NCBI RefSeq assembly: GCF_036492835.1
Contig: NZ_AP025318.1
Coordinates: 245,147-309,146, forward strand
Direction of reading: 5' to 3'
Source: Fulvitalea axinellae
Lineage (GTDB): Bacteria > Bacteroidota > Bacteroidia > Cytophagales > Cyclobacteriaceae
DNA length: 64,000 nucleotides
This document shows positions 9,129 through 17,532 of the stretch, piece after piece. How positions within the stretch are numbered: the first letter of the stretch is position 1; each line of letters opens with the position of its first letter. The notes below the pieces were generated by a model. It saw only the letters and a list, made by a program, of their open reading frames with translations, was not told where the DNA came from and ran no database searches. Made by a program: the position numbers and the translations under genes.

Positions 9129-10454
9129 ATGAGTAAAGAAATCAATGTGCTGGGCGCTGAAGTCCACGGGCCGGAAGCGGGAGGCACGGAAGAGAAGCCC
9201 AAGCTCGTCACGGCGCAAATGCTTATCCCGTTCATCTTGCTGACCAGTTGTTTCGCTTGGTGGGGATTGGCCAATAATATGACCGACACGCTCTTGGCCG
9301 CTTTCAAGAAGATCAAGAGCATGACGGATTTCGAGACTTCTTTAATCCAAATGGCCTTTTACGGATCCTATTTCTGTTTCGCTCTTCCGGCGGCTCTTTT
9401 TATCCGTAAATATTCCTTTAAATCTGGGGTGCTGTTGGGGCTGGGCTTGTTCATAACCGGCGGTTTGTTATTCTATCCGGCCAGTATTACGCAGGAATAC
9501 TATCACTTTTTGGCGGCGCTTTATGTTTTGGCCGGAGGCCTCTCAATCCTTGAGACCAGCGCAAATCCTTATATGATGGTAATGGGCCCGAAAGGTACAG
9601 CGACACAACGTCTGAACCTCGCCCAGTCCTTCAACCCCATCGGTTCTATCGCCGGCGTGGTGATCAGTAAGCTGTTCATCCTCTCACAGCTCCGCGACAT
9701 CAGCGAAGCCGAGCGCTTGGCTATGGCCCCTGAAGCGCTGAAGGCGGTACAGACCGAAGAATTGGCGGCCGTGATGAATCCTTACGTTACGGTGTCGGTA
9801 ATCCTGATTCTGACTTGGATCCTTATCGCCGTCAACAAGAAAATGCCTAAGGCCAGCGATTCGGGCACAATGGACCTGAAGAAATCATTCGCCAGCCTGT
9901 TTAGCAACAAGGACTATATCTTCGGCGTATTGGCGCAGTTCTTCTACGTAGGCGCCCAAATTGGCGTTTGGTCTTACACAATCCGCTACGTAATGACGGA
10001 AATCGGACTCAATGAAGCTGACTCAGCCACTTACTATATTATTTCGCTGGTATGCTTCGCCTCGTTCAGGTTTATCGGCACGGCGCTGATGTCACGGTTT
10101 AAGCCTAGTAATATTCTTATTACAAAAGCCGTTACGGCGGGTATTCTCACTTGTCTCGTAATGTTTGTGGGCGGTACTGTCGGCGTTTACGCTTTAGTTG
10201 GTATTTCGGCTTGTATGTCCATTATGTTCCCTACCATCTTCGGTTTGTCTTTGGAAACCGTAGAAGACGAAAACATCAAACTCGCCGGTTCTGGCCAAAT
10301 TATGACAATCTTGGGTGGCGCTGTGCTTACGGCCCTTCAAGGCGTAGTTTCGGATGCTACGGGAAGCATCAGGCTGTCGTTCCTCGTGCCGTTGGCGTGT
10401 TTCGTTATTATCCTACTTTTCGGCTACAAAGAAAGCCGAAAAGCGAAAGCATAA
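9129..10454 (+). CDS. sugar MFS transporter, FucP (fucose/glucose-galactose) family
   Basis: A 441-residue proton-coupled sugar symporter with 12 expected membrane helices. Family signs are the first helix region LLTSCFAWWGLANNMTD, the FALPAALFIRKYSFKSG loop after helix 2, ETSANPYMMVMGPKGTATQRLNLAQSF-type residues in helices 4-5 (written here in part: ETSANPY and RLNLAQSFNPIG), and the C-terminal SIMFPTIFGLSLE and LAGSGQIM segments. These motifs match the FucP/GluP branch, where Asn and Glu residues in helices 1 and 4 bind sugar. It is a single-gene unit with its own terminator. The sugar cannot be told from sequence alone; fucose, glucose, galactose and N-acetylglucosamine are known within the family. 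Confidence 0.93.
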   Translation: MSKEINVLGAEVHGPEAGGTEEKPKLVTAQMLIPFILLTSCFAWWGLANNMTDTLLAAFKKIKSMTDFETSLIQMAFYGSYFCFALPAALFIRKYSFKSGVLLGLGLFITGGLLFYPASITQEYYHFLAALYVLAGGLSILETSANPYMMVMGPKGTATQRLNLAQSFNPIGSIAGVVISKLFILSQLRDISEAERLAMAPEALKAVQTEELAAVMNPYVTVSVILILTWILIAVNKKMPKASDSGTMDLKKSFASLFSNKDYIFGVLAQFFYVGAQIGVWSYTIRYVMTEIGLNEADSATYYIISLVCFASFRFIGTALMSRFKPSNILITKAVTAGILTCLVMFVGGTVGVYALVGISACMSIMFPTIFGLSLETVEDENIKLAGSGQIMTILGGAVLTALQGVVSDATGSIRLSFLVPLACFVIILLFGYKESRKAKA

Positions 10455-10469
10455 AATAACCCGACGCTT

Positions 10470-10510
10470 AAAAACCACCCCAACCAAAGAGCGGTTAGGG
10501 TGGTTTTTTT
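10470..10510 (+). terminator. intrinsic terminator after the FucP-family gene
   Basis: AAAACCACCC with AACC pairs with GGTT and GGGTGGTTTT across a short loop, followed by a T run. It lies between two convergent genes and may serve both. Confidence 0.88.
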
Positions 10511-10525
10511 ATTGGAAAAATAAAT

Positions 10526-11035
10526 CTAAACTCGTGTCAGCTTCCTGATGATATCAATATGTTCCGGATATTCTTCGGAAAGCTTCTCCCTGTCCGCCAA
10601 CTCGAAATCCTCGAAATCAAACCCCGGCGATACCGTACAGCCCACCAAGGAGTATTCTTCACCCTCTTTTACACTAGAGGCAAACCAAGCTCCCGCCGAA
10701 ACTACCAACTGGGGTTCTTGTCCCGATTCGATATCCGGCCCCACCTCGTGCCGTGTGTACTCTCCATCCTGATCGATTACGTGAACATAAAGCGGATCGC
10801 CACTATAAAAATGCCAGATCTCATCCTGACAAATGCGGTGGAAAGCTGAGAAATTGTCTTTGGTCAACAAAAAATAAATCGCTGTACAAAAGTTGCGATC
10901 GCCATTAAAGCCTTCCGGCAAAGCTTCACGCTTCACTTTTCCTTCGCTTCTGTATGTTTCCTTAAAATATCCGCCTTCTGGATGCGCCTCCAATTCCAAA
11001 GCGCTCACAATCTTTTTGATTTTTTCCGATTCCAT
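10526..11035 (-). CDS. DUF985-family cupin protein
   Basis: The 169-residue product matches the DUF985 cupin family (yeast YML079w-like). Recognisable parts are LELEAHPEGGYFKETYRSE, the segment TAIYFLLTKDNFSAFHRI, DEIWHFYSGDPLYVHVID and the closing LVGCTVSPGFDFEDFELA with a Pro-Gly turn. Cupin folds of this type are homodimers that bind a small molecule, but no reaction is established for the family. The gene is convergent with the sugar transporter and shares its terminator region. It is probably a cytoplasmic enzyme or binding protein of unknown role. Confidence 0.9.
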   Translation of the reverse strand: MESEKIKKIVSALELEAHPEGGYFKETYRSEGKVKREALPEGFNGDRNFCTAIYFLLTKDNFSAFHRICQDEIWHFYSGDPLYVHVIDQDGEYTRHEVGPDIESGQEPQLVVSAGAWFASSVKEGEEYSLVGCTVSPGFDFEDFELADREKLSEEYPEHIDIIRKLTRV

Positions 11036-11327
11036 ACCACTCTATTTTTCCAAACAAACCGCATTCGCAAGAGCGATCTCGGCTTTTTAGCTACGCTAAT
11101 TTCCCAAAAAGATGACTATCTCCCAAAGACAATTCAAACACAGACTGGTTTCTCCGGAACTATTTCAGCCACTAATAACACCTAAACGCCAATCGAAACA
11201 CAAACGCCCCAGTTCACACCCTGTCTTTTTGAATTTATATCAATAAGGCTTAATTTGATTAGTATGAAAGCTTTGGAAAGAGTGTGTGCAGGCCCAAAGC
11301 GATATTCGGACTCCAAACTGATAGCCT

Positions 11328-12446
11328 ATGTATTTTGAAGCATTGATGACGGTGGATCCTTCGCAAATAACCAAGATCGAAACCGTAAAGCCCGAAGGGT
11401 CTTTCAAAAGGATACTAAACCTCATGACGATGGGGGCTTTGGAAAAAAAACTGGAGCGGGAAACGTTTACCGCCGTTTCGATACTCCAACAGCTCAACAC
11501 GGCTTTCCAGAGCATGGGAATCAATAATATTATCCGTCTTTCGCACGACGATATCGATTTTTATCTTGATACGGAAGGCAAAGAAAACGACCTGCAAGAA
11601 GCTCTCGACAAATACGATCTGCAAATTGATCATTCCATGTCCACTTGCTTCGATTATCTCGCCTTGGTTCTGGAACACGAGGACGACACCTTTAAGTACC
11701 TTCTGGAAATTGATATAAACCGAACGCACGAGGTGGCGGAATATCCGATTGCCATAAAAATCAGCGCCTTTCTGAAAGAATTCTCCCAAACCGATTCCGA
11801 CACCGAAAAGCTGAGGAACAAAGTGCAGGAAGCTATCGGGACGCAAGAGAAATATACGGCCTTCAAGCAAGATCGTCACAAGCGTTTTGAGACATTCCTT
11901 CAGGAAGTCAGGATAGGTATCAGCAAGTTTATCAGAGTCGATGACGTAAAAATCGATCTCAAGACTAAAATCGTGGTGCCTAAGAAGAAAATCGAGAACG
12001 TCTCTGATATGGAATATAACCGGGCGCCAGGCTATTACGGACCACATTACGGCTATTTCGGCTTCGGCGACGCATTGCTTTACAGCATGTTGTGGACTTC
12101 CATTTGCCACAATAACCATATCGTAATCAACGACAGCCATTTCGAAACTCCCGCTGGCGAAGAACTGGGCCACCTCGATAACGTGGACACATCTTCTGAT
12201 TATTTCGATCCCGATATATCCTCCGACGCTACAGGTCTTGATGGCGATTCAGCGCAAATCAACTCACCGTTCGACGACCCTGACACAAATATGGACATAC
12301 TTGGCAACGACCTTTCCGAAACACCTGACCCGGGAGATTCGGACAGCGGAAGTTGGTTCGATTTCGGAAACGAGAATGATTCGCTTTTTGATTCGTGGGG
12401 AGACAGCGACTTTGGCGGAGGCGATTTCGATGGTGGGGACTGGTAA
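11328..12446 (+). CDS. unrecognised protein with acidic Asp/Ser/Gly-rich tail
   Basis: I do not recognise this 372-residue protein. The first 230 residues look like a soluble alpha/beta domain with charged helices (EALDKYDLQIDHSM, LVLEHEDDTFKYLLEIDIN). A Tyr/Gly/His-rich segment follows (NRAPGYYGPHYGYFGFGDA), then a hydrophobic stretch LLYSMLWTSI, then about 110 residues very rich in Asp, Ser and Gly that end in GGGDFDGGDW. Gly/Asp tails of this kind occur on TPM/YgcG-type and other membrane-associated proteins, but no TPM domain is evident. No signal peptide is visible. It stands alone with a small membrane protein gene downstream. No function is proposed. Confidence 0.75.
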   Translation: MYFEALMTVDPSQITKIETVKPEGSFKRILNLMTMGALEKKLERETFTAVSILQQLNTAFQSMGINNIIRLSHDDIDFYLDTEGKENDLQEALDKYDLQIDHSMSTCFDYLALVLEHEDDTFKYLLEIDINRTHEVAEYPIAIKISAFLKEFSQTDSDTEKLRNKVQEAIGTQEKYTAFKQDRHKRFETFLQEVRIGISKFIRVDDVKIDLKTKIVVPKKKIENVSDMEYNRAPGYYGPHYGYFGFGDALLYSMLWTSICHNNHIVINDSHFETPAGEELGHLDNVDTSSDYFDPDISSDATGLDGDSAQINSPFDDPDTNMDILGNDLSETPDPGDSDSGSWFDFGNENDSLFDSWGDSDFGGGDFDGGDW

Positions 12447-12593
12447 GGCATAGCAACAAAAAAAGACAAAAGCCTTCTTTAGGGTACATGGCTTTTCTCA
12501 TTCTCAAAGAAATGGGAAAAGCCTTAATGTTTTCTCGTTAAACAAACTACATTTACCTATGTAATAACCATCCAAAGCAAAGGGAATTTTCAA

Positions 12594-12989
12594 ATGCCTA
12601 CACTTATGGCTCGGCTTAAAACATATCTGATTGTCAACGCCGTATCCTCAGCGGTTTTAGGCCTGTCTTTTACTTTATTTTCTTCTGGGGTACAATCTTT
12701 TCTAGGGTTTAAGCACCCTTTGGTTTTACCTATATTGGGCGCTATTCTCCTTATCTTATCAGTCCTCACTTTTACGGCAACCTTACTTAAAAAACACAAT
12801 AAAACCCTTGTGAACACTATCTCCGCCTTTGGCCTTATCTGGGTCATGGTAAGTGCTCAGATTGTGTTTTTAGGCGCTTTCAATCTTAGTCTAATCGCAT
12901 ATATATGTATCTCCATAATTGCCGTATGGATCGGTTTTTTATCTTACAGACAATATTATTTCAACAAAAAAATCGGGATTACGCGTTAA
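12594..12989 (+). CDS. small four-helix membrane protein, unknown
   Basis: The 131-residue product is almost entirely hydrophobic with four likely membrane helices: about residues 10-32, 43-65, 73-94 and 98-118. Short charged loops (LLKKHNKTL, YRQYYFNKKIG at the C-terminus) suggest the positive ends face the cytoplasm. The pattern resembles small DUF-type integral membrane proteins of Bacteroidota, but I recognise no named family. The ATG at 12594 is preceded by an A-rich leader. It follows the acidic-tail gene by about 150 bases on the same strand. Confidence 0.65.
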   Translation: MPTLMARLKTYLIVNAVSSAVLGLSFTLFSSGVQSFLGFKHPLVLPILGAILLILSVLTFTATLLKKHNKTLVNTISAFGLIWVMVSAQIVFLGAFNLSLIAYICISIIAVWIGFLSYRQYYFNKKIGITR

Positions 12990-13064
12990 GAAACCCCGTT
13001 TTTGAAAAACGGAGGATTACTCCAAAAAAGATTCCTCCGCCCTTTTCCGGAACGGAAACGACAA

Positions 13065-13553
13065 TCAAGGTTTCAGCCTCCTAATAGGCTTCATGTTTTG
13101 CATCATAAAGGCTTTCACTTCCGATTGCACCAGCTCATCGAGCTGAAAAAACTGCACGGCGGTGATGAGGTCCACCTTCTTATGAATCTTTTGGTAGTAC
13201 TGATACCTAAGCTTGCTGTTTTTGACTTCGGTCTCGTTTATTGCCTTGATAATACCTTCGACCTCTTTGCTAGCGAAATCTTCCTGAGACACTAGTTTTC
13301 TCAAACGCTCAACTTGTCCGTTCGTATATTTGGTTTTCTTTGCGCTATACTCATCATAAATCGGCCAGAAAATATCTGCCTGTGATTTGTCCAAATCCAT
13401 ATTCGCTATAAAAAACTCTTTCTTTGCCATATTAAAAATGGCTCTCACAACTTCCCTTTCCTGCTCGGTAGATCCGGTTTCGGGAATGGATTGGCCCACG
13501 CCAAAAACTGTAAAACCTAAAAACGCAACGAATAACAAAACAACCTTTTTCAT
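13065..13553 (-). CDS. Spy/CpxP-like periplasmic protein
   Basis: The ATG at 13553 gives 162 residues with a clean signal peptide (MKKVVLLFVAFLGFTVFGVG). An upstream start would add 11 residues before the signal and is less likely. The mature part is helical and contains the motif LDKSQADIFWPIYDEYSAKK, which resembles the L-T-x-x-Q/FWP-Y-x-E-Y pattern of Spy/CpxP-like proteins, often called sensors of ECF-type sigma factors in Bacteroidota. Such proteins are periplasmic chaperone-like scaffolds. No sigma factor gene is next to it. The fold assignment is moderate, the role unknown. Confidence 0.7.
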   Translation of the reverse strand: MKKVVLLFVAFLGFTVFGVGQSIPETGSTEQEREVVRAIFNMAKKEFFIANMDLDKSQADIFWPIYDEYSAKKTKYTNGQVERLRKLVSQEDFASKEVEGIIKAINETEVKNSKLRYQYYQKIHKKVDLITAVQFFQLDELVQSEVKAFMMQNMKPIRRLKP

Positions 13554-13865
13554 AGCTAGTGCTTTTTGCATAATGGCCATAAACAAACGTTTATCGGGGA
13601 ATTAAACGTAAGACCCCAAACGCCTTTTATAGCCGATAACCACACAACAGCAAGCCAAAGAAAAGAGTTCGTCATGGCGAGAAATAATTAACCATTTCCA
13701 CTCAAAAGCTTACATAGATCTTCGTTTTCAACCTTTCCAATTTGTTTGGAAACTGAGTAAACCACTAAAACACCGCAACTTAAAGAAGCATATTAAGAGT
13801 GTTAAAGAACAGTTCAATAATCTTGGGTTGAACATCCAGCTCAACCCGAATATTCGCAAATAGAA
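13554..13865. other. intergenic region between two minus-strand genes
   Basis: About 310 bases. A hairpin with arms GGGTTGA and TCAACCC lies at 13825-13847, just past the stop of the 424-residue gene, and may end its transcript, although no T run follows. Nothing else is seen. Confidence 0.4.
13825..13847 (-). terminator. possible weak terminator hairpin of the 424-residue orphan gene
   Basis: Seven-base perfect arms with a nine-base loop located about 20 bases after the stop codon. The T tract expected of an intrinsic terminator is missing, so it may only stabilise the transcript end. Confidence 0.35.
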
Positions 13866-15140
13866 TTATTTACTATTCGCTCCTGTTCCCAATCTAATTC
13901 CCGCCCCCACAGTAAACGGCGCCACACCATGTTCTTTTTTCTGACGGTCATGGAACGTTTGTCCAAGCCGGGTTCCGTTCATCGCCATAAACCATGTTTT
14001 CTGCATCTGATGATCCTTTTCCCTCATAATCTTCTGATAAGTTTCCCAAAGATCAGGATGCCTAGCCTGAAAACGGCCGATGTTCTCATGCAAGAATTTA
14101 TCTTTCATCTTGGCGTAGCACGGTTCATTCTGCGACACCAACTGCCGAAGCCTTTCCGTGGAAAGAGAATCCCTGCTACGTTGCTCGAAGGTAACATAGT
14201 CGGTACCGTCCTCACTATAAGCTATGACCGGACCGAAAAAGGAGGTGTTGATCCGCATTCTGAGTTTTTCCCTACTGGGAAACTCCACCATACTCACCAT
14301 CGTACCGCCCAAAGGCGCTTCGGCACACTCGTTCAAGCCGGTTTTCTCGTTTAGGCTTTTGAGTTTTCCTTTTCTCTCCAAATCAAGATAATCGTCCGTC
14401 ACGTCCTCATGCTTCCGTTCCCGAAACGGACCGTGACTAAACGCGTGGCTCAATCCGGGAATATCGAAGGGCTCGCCCTTACGTTCCACAATCCGGGCCC
14501 GGAGATTTTTTAACGGTTCATGAAAATCGTCTGTAAGGCAAGCGCCTCCTTCTTCGGGCTCGAAGGGTTCAAGCGGCAAGAAGTCCATTTTCGAACCAAC
14601 ATTATCCCGACCCATAATCATGGATACGGTATCGCAAGATGATCCGCGCAGAGGCATCATAGCGAACGGGCCATTACCCTCGCCTACAGGAGGAAACGCT
14701 TCAGGGCTAACTTCCGCCAGCGTCACCTCGTTGATTCTTAGTGTAGCTCCCGTACGGCGAATTCTGATTAATGCGTTTTGCTGTTCAAGCATCGCTTCCG
14801 TTTTGGCGATAACAGAGTCTGTAGCGAAAAAACTTTTGGCTTGAGCGTCGGGCTTTTCGGGAACGGCAAGAGTTATATCGTCCGAAATCCAAAAATTGGC
14901 ATCAATAGGCTTGACCTCCTGTTTTTCGATTTCAAGAAAAGGAAAACCGTCGTCTGGGGAACGGCCTATCCGCTGGTTTTGGAAAACGAGATTTCCGCCA
15001 CCCAGGCTAATCATAAGGTCGTCGCGAGATGCGGAATGGAAATAAGCCTGCGCCACCGCCGGGCCACGGGTTATCCCTAATTGCCCGCCGGGTTTATGCT
15101 CCGGTGTCCTTTCCCCCTTCTGGCGCAAATAGCTTCGCAT
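13866..15140 (-). CDS. orphan effector-like protein with P-A-V-A-Q-A box; papain/CHAP-like fold without the His
   Basis: The 424-residue product starts with a basic, Gly/Pro-rich tail (MRSYLRQKGERTPEHKPGG) and then GPAVAQAY with the Gln at residue 31. The body aligns by eye with the 645-residue orphan at 5613-7550: FFATDSVIAKT against FYATEEKAAES, SSCDTVSMIMGR (Cys169) against SDCSAFVQNVLG, and FFGPVIAYSEDGTDYVTFEQ against HNAGVVARSG-DFVTMEN. At the position of the His of the other protein this one has Phe301, and Gln320 stands for Asn. Near the end W383 and GQTFHDRQ recall the W-F-x-M-x-G...GQ-S/T-FH block that closes many effector-like proteins of this type. It may be an inactive enzyme or may use other residues. 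There is no signal peptide or membrane helix. Confidence 0.78.
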   Translation of the reverse strand: MRSYLRQKGERTPEHKPGGQLGITRGPAVAQAYFHSASRDDLMISLGGGNLVFQNQRIGRSPDDGFPFLEIEKQEVKPIDANFWISDDITLAVPEKPDAQAKSFFATDSVIAKTEAMLEQQNALIRIRRTGATLRINEVTLAEVSPEAFPPVGEGNGPFAMMPLRGSSCDTVSMIMGRDNVGSKMDFLPLEPFEPEEGGACLTDDFHEPLKNLRARIVERKGEPFDIPGLSHAFSHGPFRERKHEDVTDDYLDLERKGKLKSLNEKTGLNECAEAPLGGTMVSMVEFPSREKLRMRINTSFFGPVIAYSEDGTDYVTFEQRSRDSLSTERLRQLVSQNEPCYAKMKDKFLHENIGRFQARHPDLWETYQKIMREKDHQMQKTWFMAMNGTRLGQTFHDRQKKEHGVAPFTVGAGIRLGTGANSK

Positions 15141-15273
15141 ATCCTTTTAAAAAGAGGAACAACGCTCCTATTGTTCGCCAGAACGGTTCTACGGTTTGCC
15201 ATTTCGCAAATATTTGACGATTATGGCGGGCTAGTTAGGGCGAAACCCAGCGCATTCGCCAAAAAGTTGACTT

Positions 15274-15909
15274 ATGGATATCAGTACTATATTATCGTTT
15301 CTCGGAGCTTCGATCTTGTTAACCGTTACGCCAGGGCCCGACATCCTGTTCGTTATAACCGAAAGCCTGACCAAAGGACAACGTACCGGAATCGCTATTT
15401 CGGTGGGGTTGGTTAGCGGGCTTATCGTACATATCACAATGGCATATACGGGCCTTTCTTTGGCCTTCCAGACATTTCCCGAATTATTAAATACAGTCAA
15501 ATTCGCGGGCGCGGCTTATCTGCTTTATTTAGCCTATAAAGCCTATGGGGAGGAAAAACCGGAAACAACGCAAGGACAGACACTAGCGGTTGCCGGAACC
15601 GGCTATCAGGTTTCCGCCATCAAACTTGTGCGCAAAGGCATTCTGATGAATGTGCTGAACCCGAAAGTCTCATTGTTTTTCCTATTGTTCTTGCCTCAGT
15701 TTGTCCAAGAATCGGCAACAATGAGCTCAGATGCGCAAATTTTGTCGCTTGGCGGATTGTTTATTCTACAGGCCTTGTTGATTTTTTCCAGCGTATCGGT
15801 TCTTTCCGGAAGATTAACCGGCTTGCTAAACAGTGACAGGTTTTGGTCAGGGACAAAAATCGTAAAGATTATCGCATTGTGCGGAATAGCCGCAATGCTT
15901 GCGCTCTAA
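15274..15909 (+). CDS. LysE/RhtB-family amino-acid exporter
   Basis: The 211-residue membrane protein has the LysE/RhtB layout of about six helices. The signature LLTVTPGPDILFVITESL follows the first helix, and FAGAAYLLYLAYKAY and GILMNVLNPKVSLFFLLFLPQFV match helices 3-4 and the conserved NPK motif. It exports amino acids or related small metabolites. It is transcribed alone, divergent from the 424-residue orphan and followed by the 474-residue orphan 70 bases later on the same strand. The substrate is not predictable. Confidence 0.92.
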   Translation: MDISTILSFLGASILLTVTPGPDILFVITESLTKGQRTGIAISVGLVSGLIVHITMAYTGLSLAFQTFPELLNTVKFAGAAYLLYLAYKAYGEEKPETTQGQTLAVAGTGYQVSAIKLVRKGILMNVLNPKVSLFFLLFLPQFVQESATMSSDAQILSLGGLFILQALLIFSSVSVLSGRLTGLLNSDRFWSGTKIVKIIALCGIAAMLAL

Positions 15910-15978
15910 GTCCATTCATTTTGTAAACACTGGGAAAGGAAAGGCTGTTCTCTAAGTTGGTCGCCTTACAGAATATTC

Positions 15979-17403
15979 ATGTTCCTTTCCTCCCGACGAC
16001 ATCCAATCCAATCCAAAACCGCCGAAAAAAGCGGTAAGGCTGTCGAGCGACCACAAAATTCTACAAATCCAAACAACAATCCGCCGATTCAACGCCTAAT
16101 AGATCCGTTCCGGTTCAGAGAACAATCGGCGGAACCTACCGAGGAGCAGAGAGTCTTCCGCTATTCAAGTTTTATTGAGTTACAAAAAATTGAGGCTCTA
16201 CTTGACCATTATAACCAGCAACTTCACGAAAACGGCACGCACGCCTATCAAGAGTTTGCCAAAGGGAAGGACGAACTACGTCCATATTCCGTAGTGGCGG
16301 AAACCCGCCGCGATCGGGACCACCAAAGCTACGCTTCCCCTCCGAACGAAGCGATTGCGCACAAGATGCTGGATATACTTTACCAGCTTGAGACATACAT
16401 CTATAAGATGTTCGAACCCCATACGACTTTCCTCTTTCCTCAGTTTGTAGTTCCTGAAAAAGAGGCTTTTTACAGAAAGCCCCTACTCCGCCTTCTCAAC
16501 GACATCCAGAGCGATCACCGGAAAATAATTACTTTTCTGCGTGAAGAAGGCCATAGGATCTGGGTCCCGGGTATAAACTCGTTTGGACAAAGCGAAAAGG
16601 ACTCGGTATATGCCCTTTGGGACAAACTTCAATCAAACACATCCGGAATACGGGTAAGCGACAAAGCCAAAAGCGGAAGATTCAGCAAAGAAAAAGTCTC
16701 GGGATTCGCTGACAGGGTACACGCAATGCACGCAAAACTTATGTACAGCCGTTCCGGACGCGAGTTATTGCGTTCGGTCATGGATAATAATGACCATCCC
16801 CTCAATGTAGCTCCGAATCCGTTGGCTGAAGCGTATGAACAGGAACGGATTCAATTCGACGAAAGAGGCCTCTTTACTCCGGGAAAGGGAAAGAACACCG
16901 GAGCGTCCCCCACCCTGTATCTTCCACACGCAATCCCCGACACCCAACTGGTAGGGATGGGATATGACTGGGAAGCCGTTGCTACCTCTCCAACACCAGT
17001 AGACACGTCTGGGAGAGGATCGGTAATTGATCCCAAAGTGCTTCCAAGAAACCCAAAAATAACATCACCAAGAGTCTCGGCCGCAAAGATCCATCTCAGC
17101 TCAAGCTCATCCGACAGCTCCGATGATGAAAGCGACGCCGTGGCAGGGACAGAATACAAGCACGGTAATTATGTGCTACACCCCGGATTTATCCGCTACG
17201 CAAAACAGCTGGCTTATGCCCGCAATGCGCAGGAAGGAACTTCCAGAGTCAAAGGCCCCCTTTTACATGAAAAAGACATTCCATGGGGCACTCCGGAAGA
17301 GCAAGAGGCAGTCACATTTGTCGAGAACCCGATAAGAGTGGAACACCAACTTGCTAAACGCAAATGGATGGCGCTTTATGATGCCCGTAGGTTGGGGTGG
17401 TAG
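15979..17403 (+). CDS. orphan effector-like protein with P-P-I-Q-R box and M91-like domain lacking HExxH
   Basis: The 474-residue product begins with a polar tail (MFLSSRRHPIQSKTAEKSGK, then Asn/Pro-rich) that ends in PPIQR at residues 35-39. From about residue 245 the sequence resembles M91 (NleD-like, effector protein) metallopeptidases: HAKLMYSRSGRELL, later HPGFIRYAKQLAYARNAQEG, then TPEEQEAVTFVENPIRVEHQ and a final Arg/Tyr-rich turn. In active family members the middle segment reads roughly L-A-H-E-L-I-H-A and binds zinc. Here the five residues at 409-413 are KQLAY, so both zinc His and the catalytic Glu are gone, while the downstream E-N-x-I-R-x-E block (449-455) is kept. A Ser/Asp run lies at 374-386. 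No signal peptide. It is likely a pseudo-protease effector or binding protein; the alignment is by eye. Confidence 0.75.
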   Translation: MFLSSRRHPIQSKTAEKSGKAVERPQNSTNPNNNPPIQRLIDPFRFREQSAEPTEEQRVFRYSSFIELQKIEALLDHYNQQLHENGTHAYQEFAKGKDELRPYSVVAETRRDRDHQSYASPPNEAIAHKMLDILYQLETYIYKMFEPHTTFLFPQFVVPEKEAFYRKPLLRLLNDIQSDHRKIITFLREEGHRIWVPGINSFGQSEKDSVYALWDKLQSNTSGIRVSDKAKSGRFSKEKVSGFADRVHAMHAKLMYSRSGRELLRSVMDNNDHPLNVAPNPLAEAYEQERIQFDERGLFTPGKGKNTGASPTLYLPHAIPDTQLVGMGYDWEAVATSPTPVDTSGRGSVIDPKVLPRNPKITSPRVSAAKIHLSSSSSDSSDDESDAVAGTEYKHGNYVLHPGFIRYAKQLAYARNAQEGTSRVKGPLLHEKDIPWGTPEEQEAVTFVENPIRVEHQLAKRKWMALYDARRLGW

Positions 17404-17532
17404 TTGGACTTAGAATAAGAACAGCTAGCGTTTTTTGTTATCTTCGTCCATCTTCCGTGAAAACAGATACCCTGACTCAAGGGTATGGAAAAAGATCATG
17501 GAGTCACAGTACGGCGATTGCAAATAGGGGTT

